In this document: piece by piece, positions 43,424 through 52,414 of the stretch
Numbering within the stretch: the first letter of the stretch is position 1
How the letters are laid out: each line of letters starts with the position of its first letter
DNA from: CAVWZH01 sp963765285
GTDB taxonomy: Bacteria > Acidobacteriota > Terriglobia > Terriglobales > Acidobacteriaceae
DNA: 64,000 bases
Direction of reading: 5' to 3'
Assembly (NCBI GenBank): GCA_963765285.1
Contig: CAVXVR010000003.1
Span: 1,222,184-1,286,183, forward strand
Notes under the pieces: generated by a model
Databases searched by the model: none
What the model was told of the DNA's origin: nothing
What the model saw: only the letters and a program-made list of their open reading frames with translations
Program-made: the position numbers and the translations under genes

Positions 43424-43473
43424 GTGCGGCGTGTGAGATAATCTTCTTTTACATTCAAACGTCTAGGCGGTTT

Positions 43474-44427
43474 GTGGTGTCTCTATTCCGGTATCCGGCA
43501 ATTCTCCTTTTATTCGCGTGCCTGGGGTGCTCAGCCCAGTCCGCGCCGCCCGCCCCTGAATTGGGGTTGCGGATTGAGCGGCAAGTTCGCTCTTACTACG
43601 AGATTCCGGCCAGCGTGAAGGTAGTGATCGGCCCGCTCAAGCCGAGCGAGTTTCCCAACTATGACGCGTTAACCATCACGTTTGACGGCGGCGAAAAGAA
43701 ACAGACTTACGATTTTCTTCTTTCCAAAGACAACAAGACGCTGATCCGGATGACCCGGCTCGACCTGAGCAAGGACCCTTACGCCGAGGTCATGAAGAAG
43801 ATCGACGTTACTGGGCGCCCGGTTCGCGGCAACAAAGACGCCAAGGTAGTGGCCGTGAACTTCGACGATTTTCAGTGCCCTTTCTGTTCGCGCATGCATT
43901 CCAGCCTGTTTCCAGAACTCCTCAAGGAGTACGGCGATCGCGTGGCGTTCATCTACAAGGATTTTCCGCTGGACGAAATTCATCCCTGGGCCATCCATGC
44001 CGCGGTCGACGCGGGTTGCCTGGCAGCCCAGAACAGCGATGCTTACTGGGACTTCGCCGACTACATCCACGCCAACCAGTCGGAAGTGAATTCAGAGAAG
44101 ACCATAGGCAGCAAATTTGCGGCGCTCGACCGTCTCGCCATGCAGCAGGGGCAAAAACATAATCTGGACCTGACCAAACTGGAAGCGTGTATCAAGGCCC
44201 AGAAAGATGACGCGGTGAAGGCCTCGATCCACGAGGGCGATCAGCTGGGACTGGTGGCCACTCCGACCATGTTTATCAACGGCCAGAAGGTGGATGGCGC
44301 AGTGCCCATCAGTGAACTTCGAGATATGCTCGACCGCGCGCTGCAGCAGGCAGGTGTGCCCGTGCCGGTGCGTCCTGCCGCAACGACCGCGCCAGCCAGC
44401 GCGCCGTCGGCGTCGCCTAGCAAATGA
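43474..44427 (+). CDS. DsbA-family thioredoxin-fold lipoprotein
   Basis: A 317-residue protein (GTG start 43474, adjacent GTG possible; AGGCGG upstream). The signal ends in lipobox ACLGC (Cys ~19), so it is a lipid-anchored periplasmic protein. The redox motif CPFC (135-138) starts a DsbA/thioredoxin-4 fold with the cis-Pro loop VATPTMFINGQKVDG near the C-terminus and a Pro/Ala/Ser tail. It resembles BdbD/DsbA thiol oxidases or isomerases. It is 62 bases before a SurA-like chaperone gene, suggesting a joint role in envelope protein folding. Confidence 0.85.
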   Translation: MVSLFRYPAILLLFACLGCSAQSAPPAPELGLRIERQVRSYYEIPASVKVVIGPLKPSEFPNYDALTITFDGGEKKQTYDFLLSKDNKTLIRMTRLDLSKDPYAEVMKKIDVTGRPVRGNKDAKVVAVNFDDFQCPFCSRMHSSLFPELLKEYGDRVAFIYKDFPLDEIHPWAIHAAVDAGCLAAQNSDAYWDFADYIHANQSEVNSEKTIGSKFAALDRLAMQQGQKHNLDLTKLEACIKAQKDDAVKASIHEGDQLGLVATPTMFINGQKVDGAVPISELRDMLDRALQQAGVPVPVRPAATTAPASAPSASPSK

Positions 44428-44489
44428 TCTGCGGCCAAAGGAAGCTCCCAGGCACAAGCCGGCGGCATCCGTCTGATTTGGAGGGTGGA

Positions 44490-45572
44490 TTGAAGAGAAC
44501 CAACTTGAAAATGAACGTTGCGGTACTGCTCAGGCTGACGTTGTGTGTGGCCGGGCTGGCTGGTCTTTTGGTAGGATGCGGCCCCAAGCAGGGCGGCGGC
44601 GATGTCGTGGCCACCGTGGACGGCCGCAAGATCTACCGCGCCGATGTCGAGAAGTATTACCAGAACCAGACTTCGGGCTCGAACCAGCAGCCGGTGGGCG
44701 AGCAGGCCACCAGCCTCCGCCTGAGCATTTTGCGCGAACTCATCGACAACGAAATTCTCATGCGCCGGGCGGAAAAGCTCGGGCTGATTGCGACCGACGA
44801 GGAAGTCGACAGCAAACTCAATGAGATCAAGTCTCCCTACACCAAGGAGGAGTTCGACGCGCGCCTGAAGGAAAAGCAGATCACGCTCGAAGACTTCAGG
44901 CGAGATCTGCGCCGCTCGCTTACGGTGGAAAAAGTTTTGAACAAAGAGATCACTTCCAAGATCAATGTTTCTGACCAGGACATCACAAATTACTACAATG
45001 CCCACAAGGCGGAATTTAATCTGATTGAGCCGCAGTATCATCTGGCGCAGATTTTCGTCACTACCACGCCCAACCCGCAGGTGCACAACCTGAAGAATGA
45101 CAAGGCGCAGAACGAGGCCGAGGCCCACAAGAAAATCGACATGCTGGTGAACCGGCTGGACAGCGGAGAAGACTTCGGCACCCTGGCCATGAATTTCTCG
45201 GAAGACCCGGAGACATCGGGAAATGGCGGCGATCTGGGCTTTACACCCGAATCATCGTTGCACAACACGGACGCCGCGACGCGCGACACTGTGGCCAAAC
45301 TGAAGCCCGGCCAGTATTCGCAGGTGATCGCGGTCATGAATCCGGTGACCAAGCAGATGGTGGGGTTCAGAATCGTCAAGCTGATCGCCAAGGAACCGGC
45401 GGGTCAACGGGAGCTGGCCGATCCTCGGGTGCAGCAGGCAGTGCGTTCGCAACTGCGCGACCGCCGCGAGCAGCTTTTGAAAGCTGCGTATTACGAAGTA
45501 TTGCGCAATTCTGCCCGGGTGGAAAACTTTTTCGCGCAGAAAATATTGGATGGCAATGGCACGGCGCAGTAG
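44490..45572 (+). CDS. SurA/PrsA-like peptidyl-prolyl isomerase lipoprotein
   Basis: The TTG at 44490 has GGAGG five bases upstream and yields a lipoprotein signal ending LLVGC; the ATG at 44424, overlapping the previous stop, would put ~22 residues before it and is less likely. The N-terminal chaperone region (VVATVDGRKIYRADVEKYY, then a SurA_N-type helical segment) precedes a parvulin rotamase domain (YHLAQIFVTT, DFGTLAMNFSEDPETSGNGGDLGF). Predicted periplasmic folding factor for outer-membrane or secreted proteins. 360 residues. Confidence 0.88.
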   Translation: MKRTNLKMNVAVLLRLTLCVAGLAGLLVGCGPKQGGGDVVATVDGRKIYRADVEKYYQNQTSGSNQQPVGEQATSLRLSILRELIDNEILMRRAEKLGLIATDEEVDSKLNEIKSPYTKEEFDARLKEKQITLEDFRRDLRRSLTVEKVLNKEITSKINVSDQDITNYYNAHKAEFNLIEPQYHLAQIFVTTTPNPQVHNLKNDKAQNEAEAHKKIDMLVNRLDSGEDFGTLAMNFSEDPETSGNGGDLGFTPESSLHNTDAATRDTVAKLKPGQYSQVIAVMNPVTKQMVGFRIVKLIAKEPAGQRELADPRVQQAVRSQLRDRREQLLKAAYYEVLRNSARVENFFAQKILDGNGTAQ

Positions 45573-45585
45573 CTAGATCGCAGCG

Positions 45586-46125
45586 CTATTCCACGATCGC
45601 CAGCACGTCGCCCGCGTTAACAGCCGCTCCTTCCGCGACTGCAAGTTTTTGCACGATCCCTTTTTTCGGCGACTTGATCTCGTTCTGCATTTTCATCGCT
45701 TCCACCACCAGGATGCTCTGGCCGCCGTCTACCTTGTCTTTCTCACGCACAAGCACGCGGACCACCTTGCCTGGCATGGGCGCCGTAAGTTTTCTGGGGC
45801 CGCTCTCCAAGGATGCAGCCCCATGCCGGCTGCGATAGGAGCGCGGGTCGTGTAGTTCAACGGAGTAGCGGTGGCTGCCGACCCACAGATGCAAATCGGC
45901 GCCGATGCGCTCCCGTTTCACCTCATAAGCTTTACCTTCGATCAGAATGGAAAGCACATTTGCTCTGGCCAGAACGGCGTCGACGTAGAGCTCATGACCA
46001 TCTAAGCGGCAACGCCATTGGCCGGCGCCGTTGCGAACATCGGAATGATGGACTGCGGAATCGTGCGCATCGCATTCCAATTCCAGTCGGTGTTTCTTAC
46101 CATCGACAATGACGTCGTAAGTCAT
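45586..46125 (-). CDS. Biotin carboxyl carrier protein domain of an acyl-CoA carboxylase
   Basis: A 179-residue protein. Residues 1-100 form a beta-rich adaptor; the biotinyl domain (~108-179) has APMPGKVVRVLV and the biotin Lys in VEAMKMQNEIKSP. Its ATG overlaps the biotin carboxylase stop by four bases (ATGA, 46122-46125), so the two are translationally coupled. The adaptor-plus-biotinyl layout is that of acetyl/propionyl-CoA carboxylase-type carriers rather than the AccB of fatty-acid synthesis. The carboxyltransferase is not in view. Confidence 0.88.
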   Translation of the reverse strand: MTYDVIVDGKKHRLELECDAHDSAVHHSDVRNGAGQWRCRLDGHELYVDAVLARANVLSILIEGKAYEVKRERIGADLHLWVGSHRYSVELHDPRSYRSRHGAASLESGPRKLTAPMPGKVVRVLVREKDKVDGGQSILVVEAMKMQNEIKSPKKGIVQKLAVAEGAAVNAGDVLAIVE

Positions 46126-47648
46126 CGCAGCGCCTCACTCCGGGCGGCACTTTTCCAGCCTGATGCGGAAGGTTCTGCGCTTCGCTTTGCGCCGTTTGCC
46201 GGAGCAACCTCTGTGATAACGGGGATCAAAGGAGAATCCAGTTGAGCAAACAAACCGGCCGCCAGCGCCGCAATCTCGGGATGCTCGCCTCCCCCGCCTG
46301 TGGTTTCTGACTTGAGCAGGCGATCCAGGTAGCCGGTGTCGATCCTCCCCGCGCGGAAATCTTTATCCTCTAAAACGCGCTGAAACAATGAGATGTTGGT
46401 CTTGATTCCACCAACAAAATATTCACGGAGCGCGCGAACCAGGCGGGAGATCGCCTGTTCCCGGTCTTCTCCATAACCGATGAGTTTCGCCAGCAGCGGA
46501 TCGTAATCTATGGGCACGGTCCAGCCTTCATACATGCCACTGTCTCTGCGGATCCCGGGGCCCGAAGGAGCGAGTAACAGCGTGATCTGGCCGGGGCTGG
46601 GAAAATAATTGTTGTCCGGGTCCTCGGCATAAATGCGGCACTCTATCGCATGGCCGCGAAGTTGGATGTCCTGTTGCGCAAACGGAAGCCTCTGGCCGGC
46701 GGCGATTTTGATCTGGAGATGCACCAGGTCGAGGCCTGTGACCAGCTCCGTCACGGGATGCTCGACCTGTAGCCGCGTGTTCATCTCGAGGAAATAAAAG
46801 CTTTTATCCTGGTCCACGAGAAACTCGACGGTGCCGGCATTGGTATAGCCCGCCGCCTGGGACACACGGACCGCGACTTCGCCCATCTTCCGGCGCATTT
46901 CTGGGTCGACAACGGGAGACGGCGCTTCTTCCAGCACCTTCTGATGGCGCCGTTGAATGGAACACTCGCGTTCTCCCAGGTAGACCGTGTTGCCGTGTTC
47001 ATCTGCCAGGATCTGCATCTCGATGTGGCGCGGATCGAGGATTGCCTTTTCCAGATAAACTTCAGAATCGCCGAAGGACCGTTGGGCTTCACTCTGGGCC
47101 GCTTCTAGCCCGGATTGCAGATCCTCCGCCCGGTGAATGAGCCTCATGCCCTTGCCGCCGCCGCCTGCCGCTGCCTTCAGCATGACTGGATAGCCGATCC
47201 CGGCCGCGACTCGCTCGGCTTCAGCGAGCGAAGCCAGCGCGCGTGTGTTCCCGGGCACGAAAGGAACGCCGGCCTTTTCCATCTGCTGCCGTGCCCGCGT
47301 CTTTGAACCCATCATTTTCATTGCTGAGGGGGTGGGCCCGATGAACTTGATTCCGGCATCGGAGCAGGCCTGGGCGAATTCGGCATTTTCCGAAAGAAAT
47401 CCGTATCCGGGATGGATCGCATCCGCGCCGCTCTGTCTAGCGGCGGCGAGAATCTTTTCGACGCTAAGATAAGACTCCGCGGCGGACGGCGGTCCAATGG
47501 GATACGCCTCGTCAGCTTTGCGGACGTGCAATGCCGCTCGGTCCACCTCGGAGTAAACCGCCACTGAAGCGATTCCCATTTCGCGGCAAGCGCGGATCAC
47601 CCGCACCGCAATCTCGCCCCGGTTTGCGATGAGAATTTTCTTGAACAT
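46122..47648 (-). CDS. Biotin carboxylase subunit of an acyl-CoA/acetyl-CoA carboxylase
   Basis: 508 residues; starts MFKKILIANRGEIAVRVIRA. ATP-grasp features: AAAGGGGKGMR, HIEMQILADEHGNTVYLGERECSIQRRHQKV, EMNTRLQVEHPVTE and the biotin-carboxylase C-terminal domain (FPSPGQITLL, GIKTNISLF). It carboxylates biotin on the adjacent carrier protein. AccC of E. coli type is about 450 residues; the extra ~50 C-terminal residues are Ala/Gly-rich linker as in acyl-CoA carboxylase alpha chains. Upstream lies a palindromic repeat. Confidence 0.93.
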   Translation of the reverse strand: MFKKILIANRGEIAVRVIRACREMGIASVAVYSEVDRAALHVRKADEAYPIGPPSAAESYLSVEKILAAARQSGADAIHPGYGFLSENAEFAQACSDAGIKFIGPTPSAMKMMGSKTRARQQMEKAGVPFVPGNTRALASLAEAERVAAGIGYPVMLKAAAGGGGKGMRLIHRAEDLQSGLEAAQSEAQRSFGDSEVYLEKAILDPRHIEMQILADEHGNTVYLGERECSIQRRHQKVLEEAPSPVVDPEMRRKMGEVAVRVSQAAGYTNAGTVEFLVDQDKSFYFLEMNTRLQVEHPVTELVTGLDLVHLQIKIAAGQRLPFAQQDIQLRGHAIECRIYAEDPDNNYFPSPGQITLLLAPSGPGIRRDSGMYEGWTVPIDYDPLLAKLIGYGEDREQAISRLVRALREYFVGGIKTNISLFQRVLEDKDFRAGRIDTGYLDRLLKSETTGGGGEHPEIAALAAGLFAQLDSPLIPVITEVAPANGAKRSAEPSASGWKSAARSEALR

Positions 47649-47735
47649 GAAGGCCCGATCGGTCCCTTACCATTCTGTGTGGTGGGGGTCGTTTTGCGCA
47701 AGCGTGGGGGTCGGATTGCGGTCAACCCGCGTTTA

Positions 47736-47803
47736 AACCACGAAGGACACCAAGGTACACGAAGGAAAAGCTAAGACCATAACCTTCGTGTAACTTCGTG
47801 GTT
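47736..47803. repeat. Dispersed ACCAC...GTGGT inverted repeat, copy 3
   Basis: Outer arms AACCACGAAG (47736-47745) and CTTCGTGGTT (47794-47803) are perfect complements; the inner arms GTACACGAAGG and CCTTCGTGTAAC are nearly so. It lies in the divergent region between the biotin carboxylase and the GT39 gene and shares its arm sequence with copies at 26.7 and 27.9 kb. Confidence 0.7.
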
Positions 47804-47853
47804 CGTTGATCTTTCTCTCGCCCGGTGATGAAAGCGCACGCTGATAAACAGGT

Positions 47854-49485
47854 ATGATGAGTGTCCAAACCCAGGCTATGCCATCGTCCCTCGCGACCCT
47901 GGTCGCTAAATTACGCCGCGCGCCACTTGCCGATTTTTTCCCGGCCTTTATGCTGGCGGCCGGATTTGTGCTGCGCCTGGATCTGGCTTACTTCACCTTT
48001 CTGAATCCCGACGAGGCCTTGCACTACCTGCTTTCGGTGCAGCCTTCGGCCGCGCTTGCCTACCGGGCGAGTCTCACCACGGTTCATCCGCCACTGCTCA
48101 TCCTCTGGCTGCACTACTGGGGATCTCTTGGTCATTCCGAATTTTGGCTCCGGCTTCCCTGCGTGCTCGCCGGAACGGCCTTCTGCTGGATCAGTTACCG
48201 CTGGCTGCAATCGGTAACCGATGACGGCACCGCGCGAATTGCTCTGGCCCTGCTTTCGTTCCTTCCGCCGCTGGTGCTTCTTTCCGCAGAGTTGCGGCAG
48301 TATGCATTTTTGCTCCTTTTTATGTCTCTGACTCTGTACCTGTTTGATCAGGGGCTTAAAACCAATTCGGCGTCGAGAGTGGCGATGTCAGCCTTGTTTC
48401 TGTGCCTCAGCCTCTTGACTCACTACGCAGCGTTCATGTTCGCGGCAGCATTCGGGATGTATGGTTTCGCGCGTTTCTATGCCAGGCGCGTACCGCACAA
48501 TTTGATTGCAGTTTGGATGATGGGGCAATTGGCCGCTTTGGCCCTGGCTGTGTTTCTGGTGAGAACTCACGTTTCTCGTCTGGACGCACGAGGAGTCGTG
48601 CAGGGTTTGGCTTCGGGGTGGTTTCGCATCTCGGTTTTTCATCCTGGCGAGGAAGGCGCGGTCTGGTTTTTATTGAAGGCGAACCTCCGATTTTTTCACT
48701 ATTTATGCTGGAGCGGAGCAATCGGGGCGCTGGCGCTGATCTTGTTTGGGGAAGGAATCGTCCTGCTCTTCAAGGGCGGTCCGCAGCCGATGAATTCCAA
48801 CCAGCCGACTCGCCGCCAGCTTGGCCTTCTACTGCTTCTGCCGTTTGTCATTAACCTTGTGGCGGCGTTTGCGGGAAAGTATCCCTACGGTGGCACGCGG
48901 CACAATGCTTTTCTGGCGATCTTCGCCGTGACAGGCATCAGTGTGACCCTGGCACGCTGGAAGAAGACCTTTCCGCGAATCGTCGTCGCGGGCATCGCTG
49001 TGGCGCTGACCATCGTGAATCTTTTCCCTTCGCCGAGCGGGGCCTCGATCCGTCCAGAATTTCAGACCTGGAGGTTGATGAATCAGGCGATGCGCCTCCT
49101 GAGCCAGTTGCCGGAGGGCTCGACCATCCTGACCGATCAGCAAGGGGCGCTGCTGCTGAGCTACTATTTTTGTCCCGACCCGGTGGTGCAGATTGACCCG
49201 AGCCCGCAACCGCTGCACAAATTCACCTGTGGCAGCGTCAACGTGATTTCGCCCTTTCCCCGCTGGTTCGTTTTCGATAGTAAAACCCTCCCGGCCGCAC
49301 TGCGCGAGCTTCGGCAGACGGGAAAATTCGGTACGATTGAAAACCTCTGGCTCTTTCAGGGCGGCTGGCTGGTCGATCACGAACCAGACGTGCGTTTGGA
49401 ACTGGCCCACTATGGCTGCCCGACACCGAGGAACTTCGGGGCAAATATTTTGGTGTGCGAGCTGGCTCTACCCCGCCCGGAATAG
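47854..49485 (+). CDS. GT39-like membrane glycosyltransferase (ArnT/PMT superfamily)
   Basis: A 543-residue protein with about 10-12 hydrophobic helices. The first periplasmic loop carries the acidic pair in LNPDEALHYL and TVHPPLLILWLHYW, hallmarks of polyprenyl-phosphate-sugar-dependent glycosyltransferases. The last ~120 residues form a soluble periplasmic domain (ILTDQQGALLLSYYFCPDP). It would transfer a sugar from a lipid carrier to a lipid or protein at the outer face of the inner membrane; acceptor unknown. Transcribed away from the biotin carboxylase. Confidence 0.75.
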   Translation: MMSVQTQAMPSSLATLVAKLRRAPLADFFPAFMLAAGFVLRLDLAYFTFLNPDEALHYLLSVQPSAALAYRASLTTVHPPLLILWLHYWGSLGHSEFWLRLPCVLAGTAFCWISYRWLQSVTDDGTARIALALLSFLPPLVLLSAELRQYAFLLLFMSLTLYLFDQGLKTNSASRVAMSALFLCLSLLTHYAAFMFAAAFGMYGFARFYARRVPHNLIAVWMMGQLAALALAVFLVRTHVSRLDARGVVQGLASGWFRISVFHPGEEGAVWFLLKANLRFFHYLCWSGAIGALALILFGEGIVLLFKGGPQPMNSNQPTRRQLGLLLLLPFVINLVAAFAGKYPYGGTRHNAFLAIFAVTGISVTLARWKKTFPRIVVAGIAVALTIVNLFPSPSGASIRPEFQTWRLMNQAMRLLSQLPEGSTILTDQQGALLLSYYFCPDPVVQIDPSPQPLHKFTCGSVNVISPFPRWFVFDSKTLPAALRELRQTGKFGTIENLWLFQGGWLVDHEPDVRLELAHYGCPTPRNFGANILVCELALPRPE

Positions 49486-49521
49486 CACGGCTCCTAAATT
49501 CGCCTTGACTAGCACAAAGCA

Positions 49522-49552
49522 AAAGCCCCTTCGCCATCGGAGAAGGGGCTTT
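49522..49552. terminator. Bidirectional terminator between convergent genes
   Basis: Perfect 11-bp stem AAAGCCCCTTC (49522-49532) / GAAGGGGCTTT (49542-49552), loop GCCATCGGA, with A/T-rich flanks. It lies between the GT39 gene (plus) and the TPR lipoprotein gene (minus), and the minus-strand transcript is followed by TTTTGCTTTG. Confidence 0.75.
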
Positions 49553-49577
49553 GCAAAACACAACAGTTTTCCGAGGA

Positions 49578-50390
49578 TTATTTCGACTGATCCATGGTGA
49601 TGCCCTGCGCGCCGGGCTGCTTTTCGGCTTTGGCCTTCTTGGTGGCCATCGTCTTATCCACCCACTCATCGGCGGTCTTCAGATCGGCGGCGCGAGCGGC
49701 GGGATCATCGCACTCGAGATCGGCTTTCTCCCGGTACATCAGATTCATGTACGCCATGGCGTCGTCGTAATCGGGCCGAAGTGCCAGCGCTTTGCCCAGG
49801 CTGTCGATTCCGTCCTGGATAACGCTCCAGCTCTTTTCTTTCAACGCGGCGCACACCTTCTTATCCTTGAGAGGCTCTTCCGGCTTCAGACCGATTTTGG
49901 CCCGCTCTTCCATGCGCGGCTGATAGGACTGCGTCCAATCGATCACACCTACGGAGTAATACACTTCGGGATCGTTGGGATCCACTTCGGACGCCTTGCG
50001 GTAGTAGGTTTTCGCTTCCTCGAACTTTTTCATCTGCAGATAGATGTACGCGATACCTTTTATGCTGTTGATGTTCTTGGGATCGCGCTCCAGGACGGCT
50101 TTGTACTGATCAATGGCGTCCTGGCCCATCTTGTTGTTGTCTTCAGTGTCAGCGCCGGGAATATAGAGCTGGGCATAGGCGGTCGCCAGGTAGAGGCGGG
50201 CGTTGAGCAGCGCGGGATCGAGATTGACCGCCTGCTGAAAGTGATCAATCGCTTCCTCGTATTTTGCGTTCTTGAAGGAGGTTACGCCTTTGTTCAGCTG
50301 GTCACGCGCCCGGAGTTTGTTGCAGGCGGTCCCGGAAAGCAAGGTCGCGCCGAGCGCCAACAGAGTCAGTATTCGCACGCATGTCTTCAT
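49578..50390 (-). CDS. TPR lipoprotein downstream of the exb cluster
   Basis: The ATG at 50390 has GGGAGA five bases upstream; 270 residues. The lipobox LLSGTAC puts the lipid-anchored Cys at ~23. At least four TPR units follow (KGVTSFKNAKYEEAIDHFQQAVNLDP, KAVLERDPKNINSIKGIAYIYLQ, AKTYYRKASEVDP). Likely a periplasm-facing scaffold. It follows exbD by about 100 bases on the same strand, so it may be the last gene of the tonB-exbB-exbD-exbD unit. Confidence 0.8.
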   Translation of the reverse strand: MKTCVRILTLLALGATLLSGTACNKLRARDQLNKGVTSFKNAKYEEAIDHFQQAVNLDPALLNARLYLATAYAQLYIPGADTEDNNKMGQDAIDQYKAVLERDPKNINSIKGIAYIYLQMKKFEEAKTYYRKASEVDPNDPEVYYSVGVIDWTQSYQPRMEERAKIGLKPEEPLKDKKVCAALKEKSWSVIQDGIDSLGKALALRPDYDDAMAYMNLMYREKADLECDDPAARAADLKTADEWVDKTMATKKAKAEKQPGAQGITMDQSK

Positions 50391-50493
50391 TCCGTCTCCC
50401 TTGCAGAAGTCCTCGGCACCAACACAGCACACAGGCGTTTGCCGGGGCTGGTTGACAGCTTCGCGCCTGTGATGAACCGTTGCTGCCGACGGG

Positions 50494-50934
50494 CTATCCG
50501 CCAGCTTCAATCTTGGCGGTGATTAGGCCGACCTTGTCCACGCCGGAGGCGTGAGCGATATCGATCACGTTGGCCACGTCGGCAAAGGGAACATTGTCAT
50601 CGCCCTTGACGAACATCACTTTTTCCGCGCGCGTCTTGAAAATATCGGTCAGGCGCCCTTGCAGGTTCTCCCAGGTCGTATCTTCCTGATTGATCTTCAG
50701 AGCCGGCGTCTGGCCCGCTCCGCGATCGATCAACTGCACGACAATGGTGCGGTCCGGCGCAACATTCTTGGGCGCATTGGGCGGCGGAGGCTGGGGTACC
50801 AGGGCATCCAGCCCCTTGGGGGTCAAGGGTGTGATCACCATGAAGATGATCAGCAGAACCAGCAAGACATCAATGAGCGGTGTAACGTTGATATTCGCGC
50901 TTTGGCCTCCGCTCGGGCCAACTGCCATTCCCAT
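50494..50934 (-). CDS. exbD: ExbD/TolR biopolymer transport protein (first copy)
   Basis: 146 residues. Short cytoplasmic N-terminus, then the functional helix NVTPLIDVLLVLLIIFMVI with the proton-relay Asp, then a periplasmic domain beginning PLTPKGLDALVPQPPPPNAP. With ExbB it forms the proton-driven motor that energises TonB. Downstream of a second exbD by ~30 bases. The Pro-rich periplasmic stalk differs from the neighbouring paralogue, so the two probably have distinct partners. Confidence 0.92.
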   Translation of the reverse strand: MGMAVGPSGGQSANINVTPLIDVLLVLLIIFMVITPLTPKGLDALVPQPPPPNAPKNVAPDRTIVVQLIDRGAGQTPALKINQEDTTWENLQGRLTDIFKTRAEKVMFVKGDDNVPFADVANVIDIAHASGVDKVGLITAKIEAGG

Positions 50935-50965
50935 AACCGTTCTCCTATAAATCCTTGCTCGTTGC

Positions 50966-51430
50966 CTACTGTCCGCTGGGTGGTGCGCCTGGCGGTGGTG
51001 GCGTCGAACTTGTCTTTTTCTGATCGGTCAGCAAGCCAAGCTGGTCAACTCCGGCTGCCCGGACGTTGTCGACGACCGCGACTACAGATCCGAACTTGGC
51101 GCGGGCGTCCGCTTTGACATAGACGCGCTTATCGACCCGGTTCACCAGGCGATCTTTGACTTTTCCTGTCAGTTGGTCCGGCGCAATCTTGTCCTGCCCG
51201 AAATAGACCGTGCCATCCCGCATAACGGCCACCAGCAGAGCGTCTTCTTTGTCCGCATCCGCCATCGGCTCGGGGTTGTTGACCTTCGCCATATCGACGC
51301 TGACGCCGTGCTGCAACATGGGCGTAACCACCATGAAGATGATCAGCAACACCAGCATCACGTCCACCATTGGGGTGACGTTGATGTCGGAGTTGACCTT
51401 CGCCCCTTCATTCCGCTTGTTCAATGCCAT
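50966..51430 (-). CDS. exbD: ExbD/TolR biopolymer transport protein (second copy)
   Basis: 154 residues. Helix NVTPMVDVMLVLLIIFMVV with conserved Asp, preceded by MALNKRNEGAKVNSDI. Periplasmic part is acidic, then ends in a Pro/Ser tail (STPPPPGAPPSGQ). Paralogue of the downstream exbD. An RNA hairpin lies between it and exbB. Confidence 0.92.
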   Translation of the reverse strand: MALNKRNEGAKVNSDINVTPMVDVMLVLLIIFMVVTPMLQHGVSVDMAKVNNPEPMADADKEDALLVAVMRDGTVYFGQDKIAPDQLTGKVKDRLVNRVDKRVYVKADARAKFGSVVAVVDNVRAAGVDQLGLLTDQKKTSSTPPPPGAPPSGQ

Positions 51431-51494
51431 AAGAACTTTCTCCCGCGCTTTAGCCAGCCTGGAACTCTCGGCAGCCCTGAGGTTTTGGGATCCA

Positions 51495-51517
51495 GCGCCG
51501 GGACCATGTCCCGGCGC
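51495..51517 (-). promoter_or_regulatory. Perfect 10-bp hairpin between exbB and exbD
   Basis: GCGCCGGGAC-CAT-GTCCCGGCGC in the 127-base gap between exbB and the second exbD. On the transcript it would be a very stable stem without a T-run. It may set relative ExbB:ExbD levels by mRNA processing or partial termination, or be a repeat element. Confidence 0.5.
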
Positions 51518-51557
51518 CAGAGCAGCAACTCAGGTCCGCTTCAGTCCGCCGAGCTGG

Positions 51558-52313
51558 TTAACGGCGTACGCTACGCCGCTTGAGGAAGTAATCGATCAGT
51601 TCGCTCGAGGAGTTGTCCATCTCGACGTCGAACGCTTCCACGCGGCCGGTCAGGTAGTTGAACATCATCACGGCCGGGATGGCAACGAACAATCCCACGG
51701 CGGTGGTGACGAGGGCTTCAGAAATGCCGCCGGCGACGGCTGCCAGACCGGTGGCTTTTTCCTGTTGAATGCCGCGGAAGGCGTTCAGAATGCCGACCAC
51801 AGTGCCGAACAGTCCGACGAACGGGGCTGTTGAGCCGATGGTCGCCAGGCCGCCCAGACCGCGCTTCAACTCGGCGTGCACGATGGCTTCGGTGCGTTCC
51901 AGGGCGCGCTTGGAAGCTTCGATGGTCTCGCCGGGGATCTCGCCACTTTCCTGATGGGCGCGGAATTCCATAAGACCCGCGGTGACCACTTTGGCCAGAT
52001 GGCTCTTCTTATTGCGTTCGGCAACTTTGATGGCTTCGTCGATCTTGCCATCGCGCAGAGCGCCGGCCACGGCGGGAGCGAACGCGCGCGACTGTTTGCG
52101 CGCTGCGCTGAATGCCATGGCGCGATCAATCATCACGCCGATCGACCAGCCGGACATGATGAACAGAATGATGACCACGGCTTTGGCCAGAATGCCCATA
52201 TTTTTCCATAGCGAAATCGGGTCCCAGGACACGGTTCCGCCCTCCTGCAACAGCCAGGCGGCGGCCATGGAAGCATGACTAAGAGCGAAAGTTGCTACGT
52301 TAGCTACCAACAT
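51558..52313 (-). CDS. exbB: ExbB/TolQ/MotA family proton-channel protein
   Basis: 251 residues with three hydrophobic helices (about 38-58, 160-180, 200-222). The family segment LGGLATIGSTAPFVGLFGTVVGILNAF and ALVTTAVGLFVAIPAVMMFNY are conserved, including the pore Thr/Ala positions. It forms the pentameric channel around the ExbD helices. Located between tonB and two exbD genes in one transcription unit. The N-terminal ~20 residues are hydrophobic and may be an extra helix. Confidence 0.92.
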   Translation of the reverse strand: MLVANVATFALSHASMAAAWLLQEGGTVSWDPISLWKNMGILAKAVVIILFIMSGWSIGVMIDRAMAFSAARKQSRAFAPAVAGALRDGKIDEAIKVAERNKKSHLAKVVTAGLMEFRAHQESGEIPGETIEASKRALERTEAIVHAELKRGLGGLATIGSTAPFVGLFGTVVGILNAFRGIQQEKATGLAAVAGGISEALVTTAVGLFVAIPAVMMFNYLTGRVEAFDVEMDNSSSELIDYFLKRRSVRR

Positions 52314-52414
52314 GAGTTGCCTTCCCTCCTCAGAACTTTTCGGATTACCTCACCTGCATACTGCATTGACACCGACTTCGCCTGCGCCGGAGAACTCAGC
52401 CACACCCGGCTGGT

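Noticed and set aside
44424..44489. Upstream ATG start for the SurA-like gene, overlapping the DsbA-like stop
   Set aside because: It would place ~22 non-conserved residues before the lipoprotein signal; the TTG at 44490 has GGAGG at ideal spacing.
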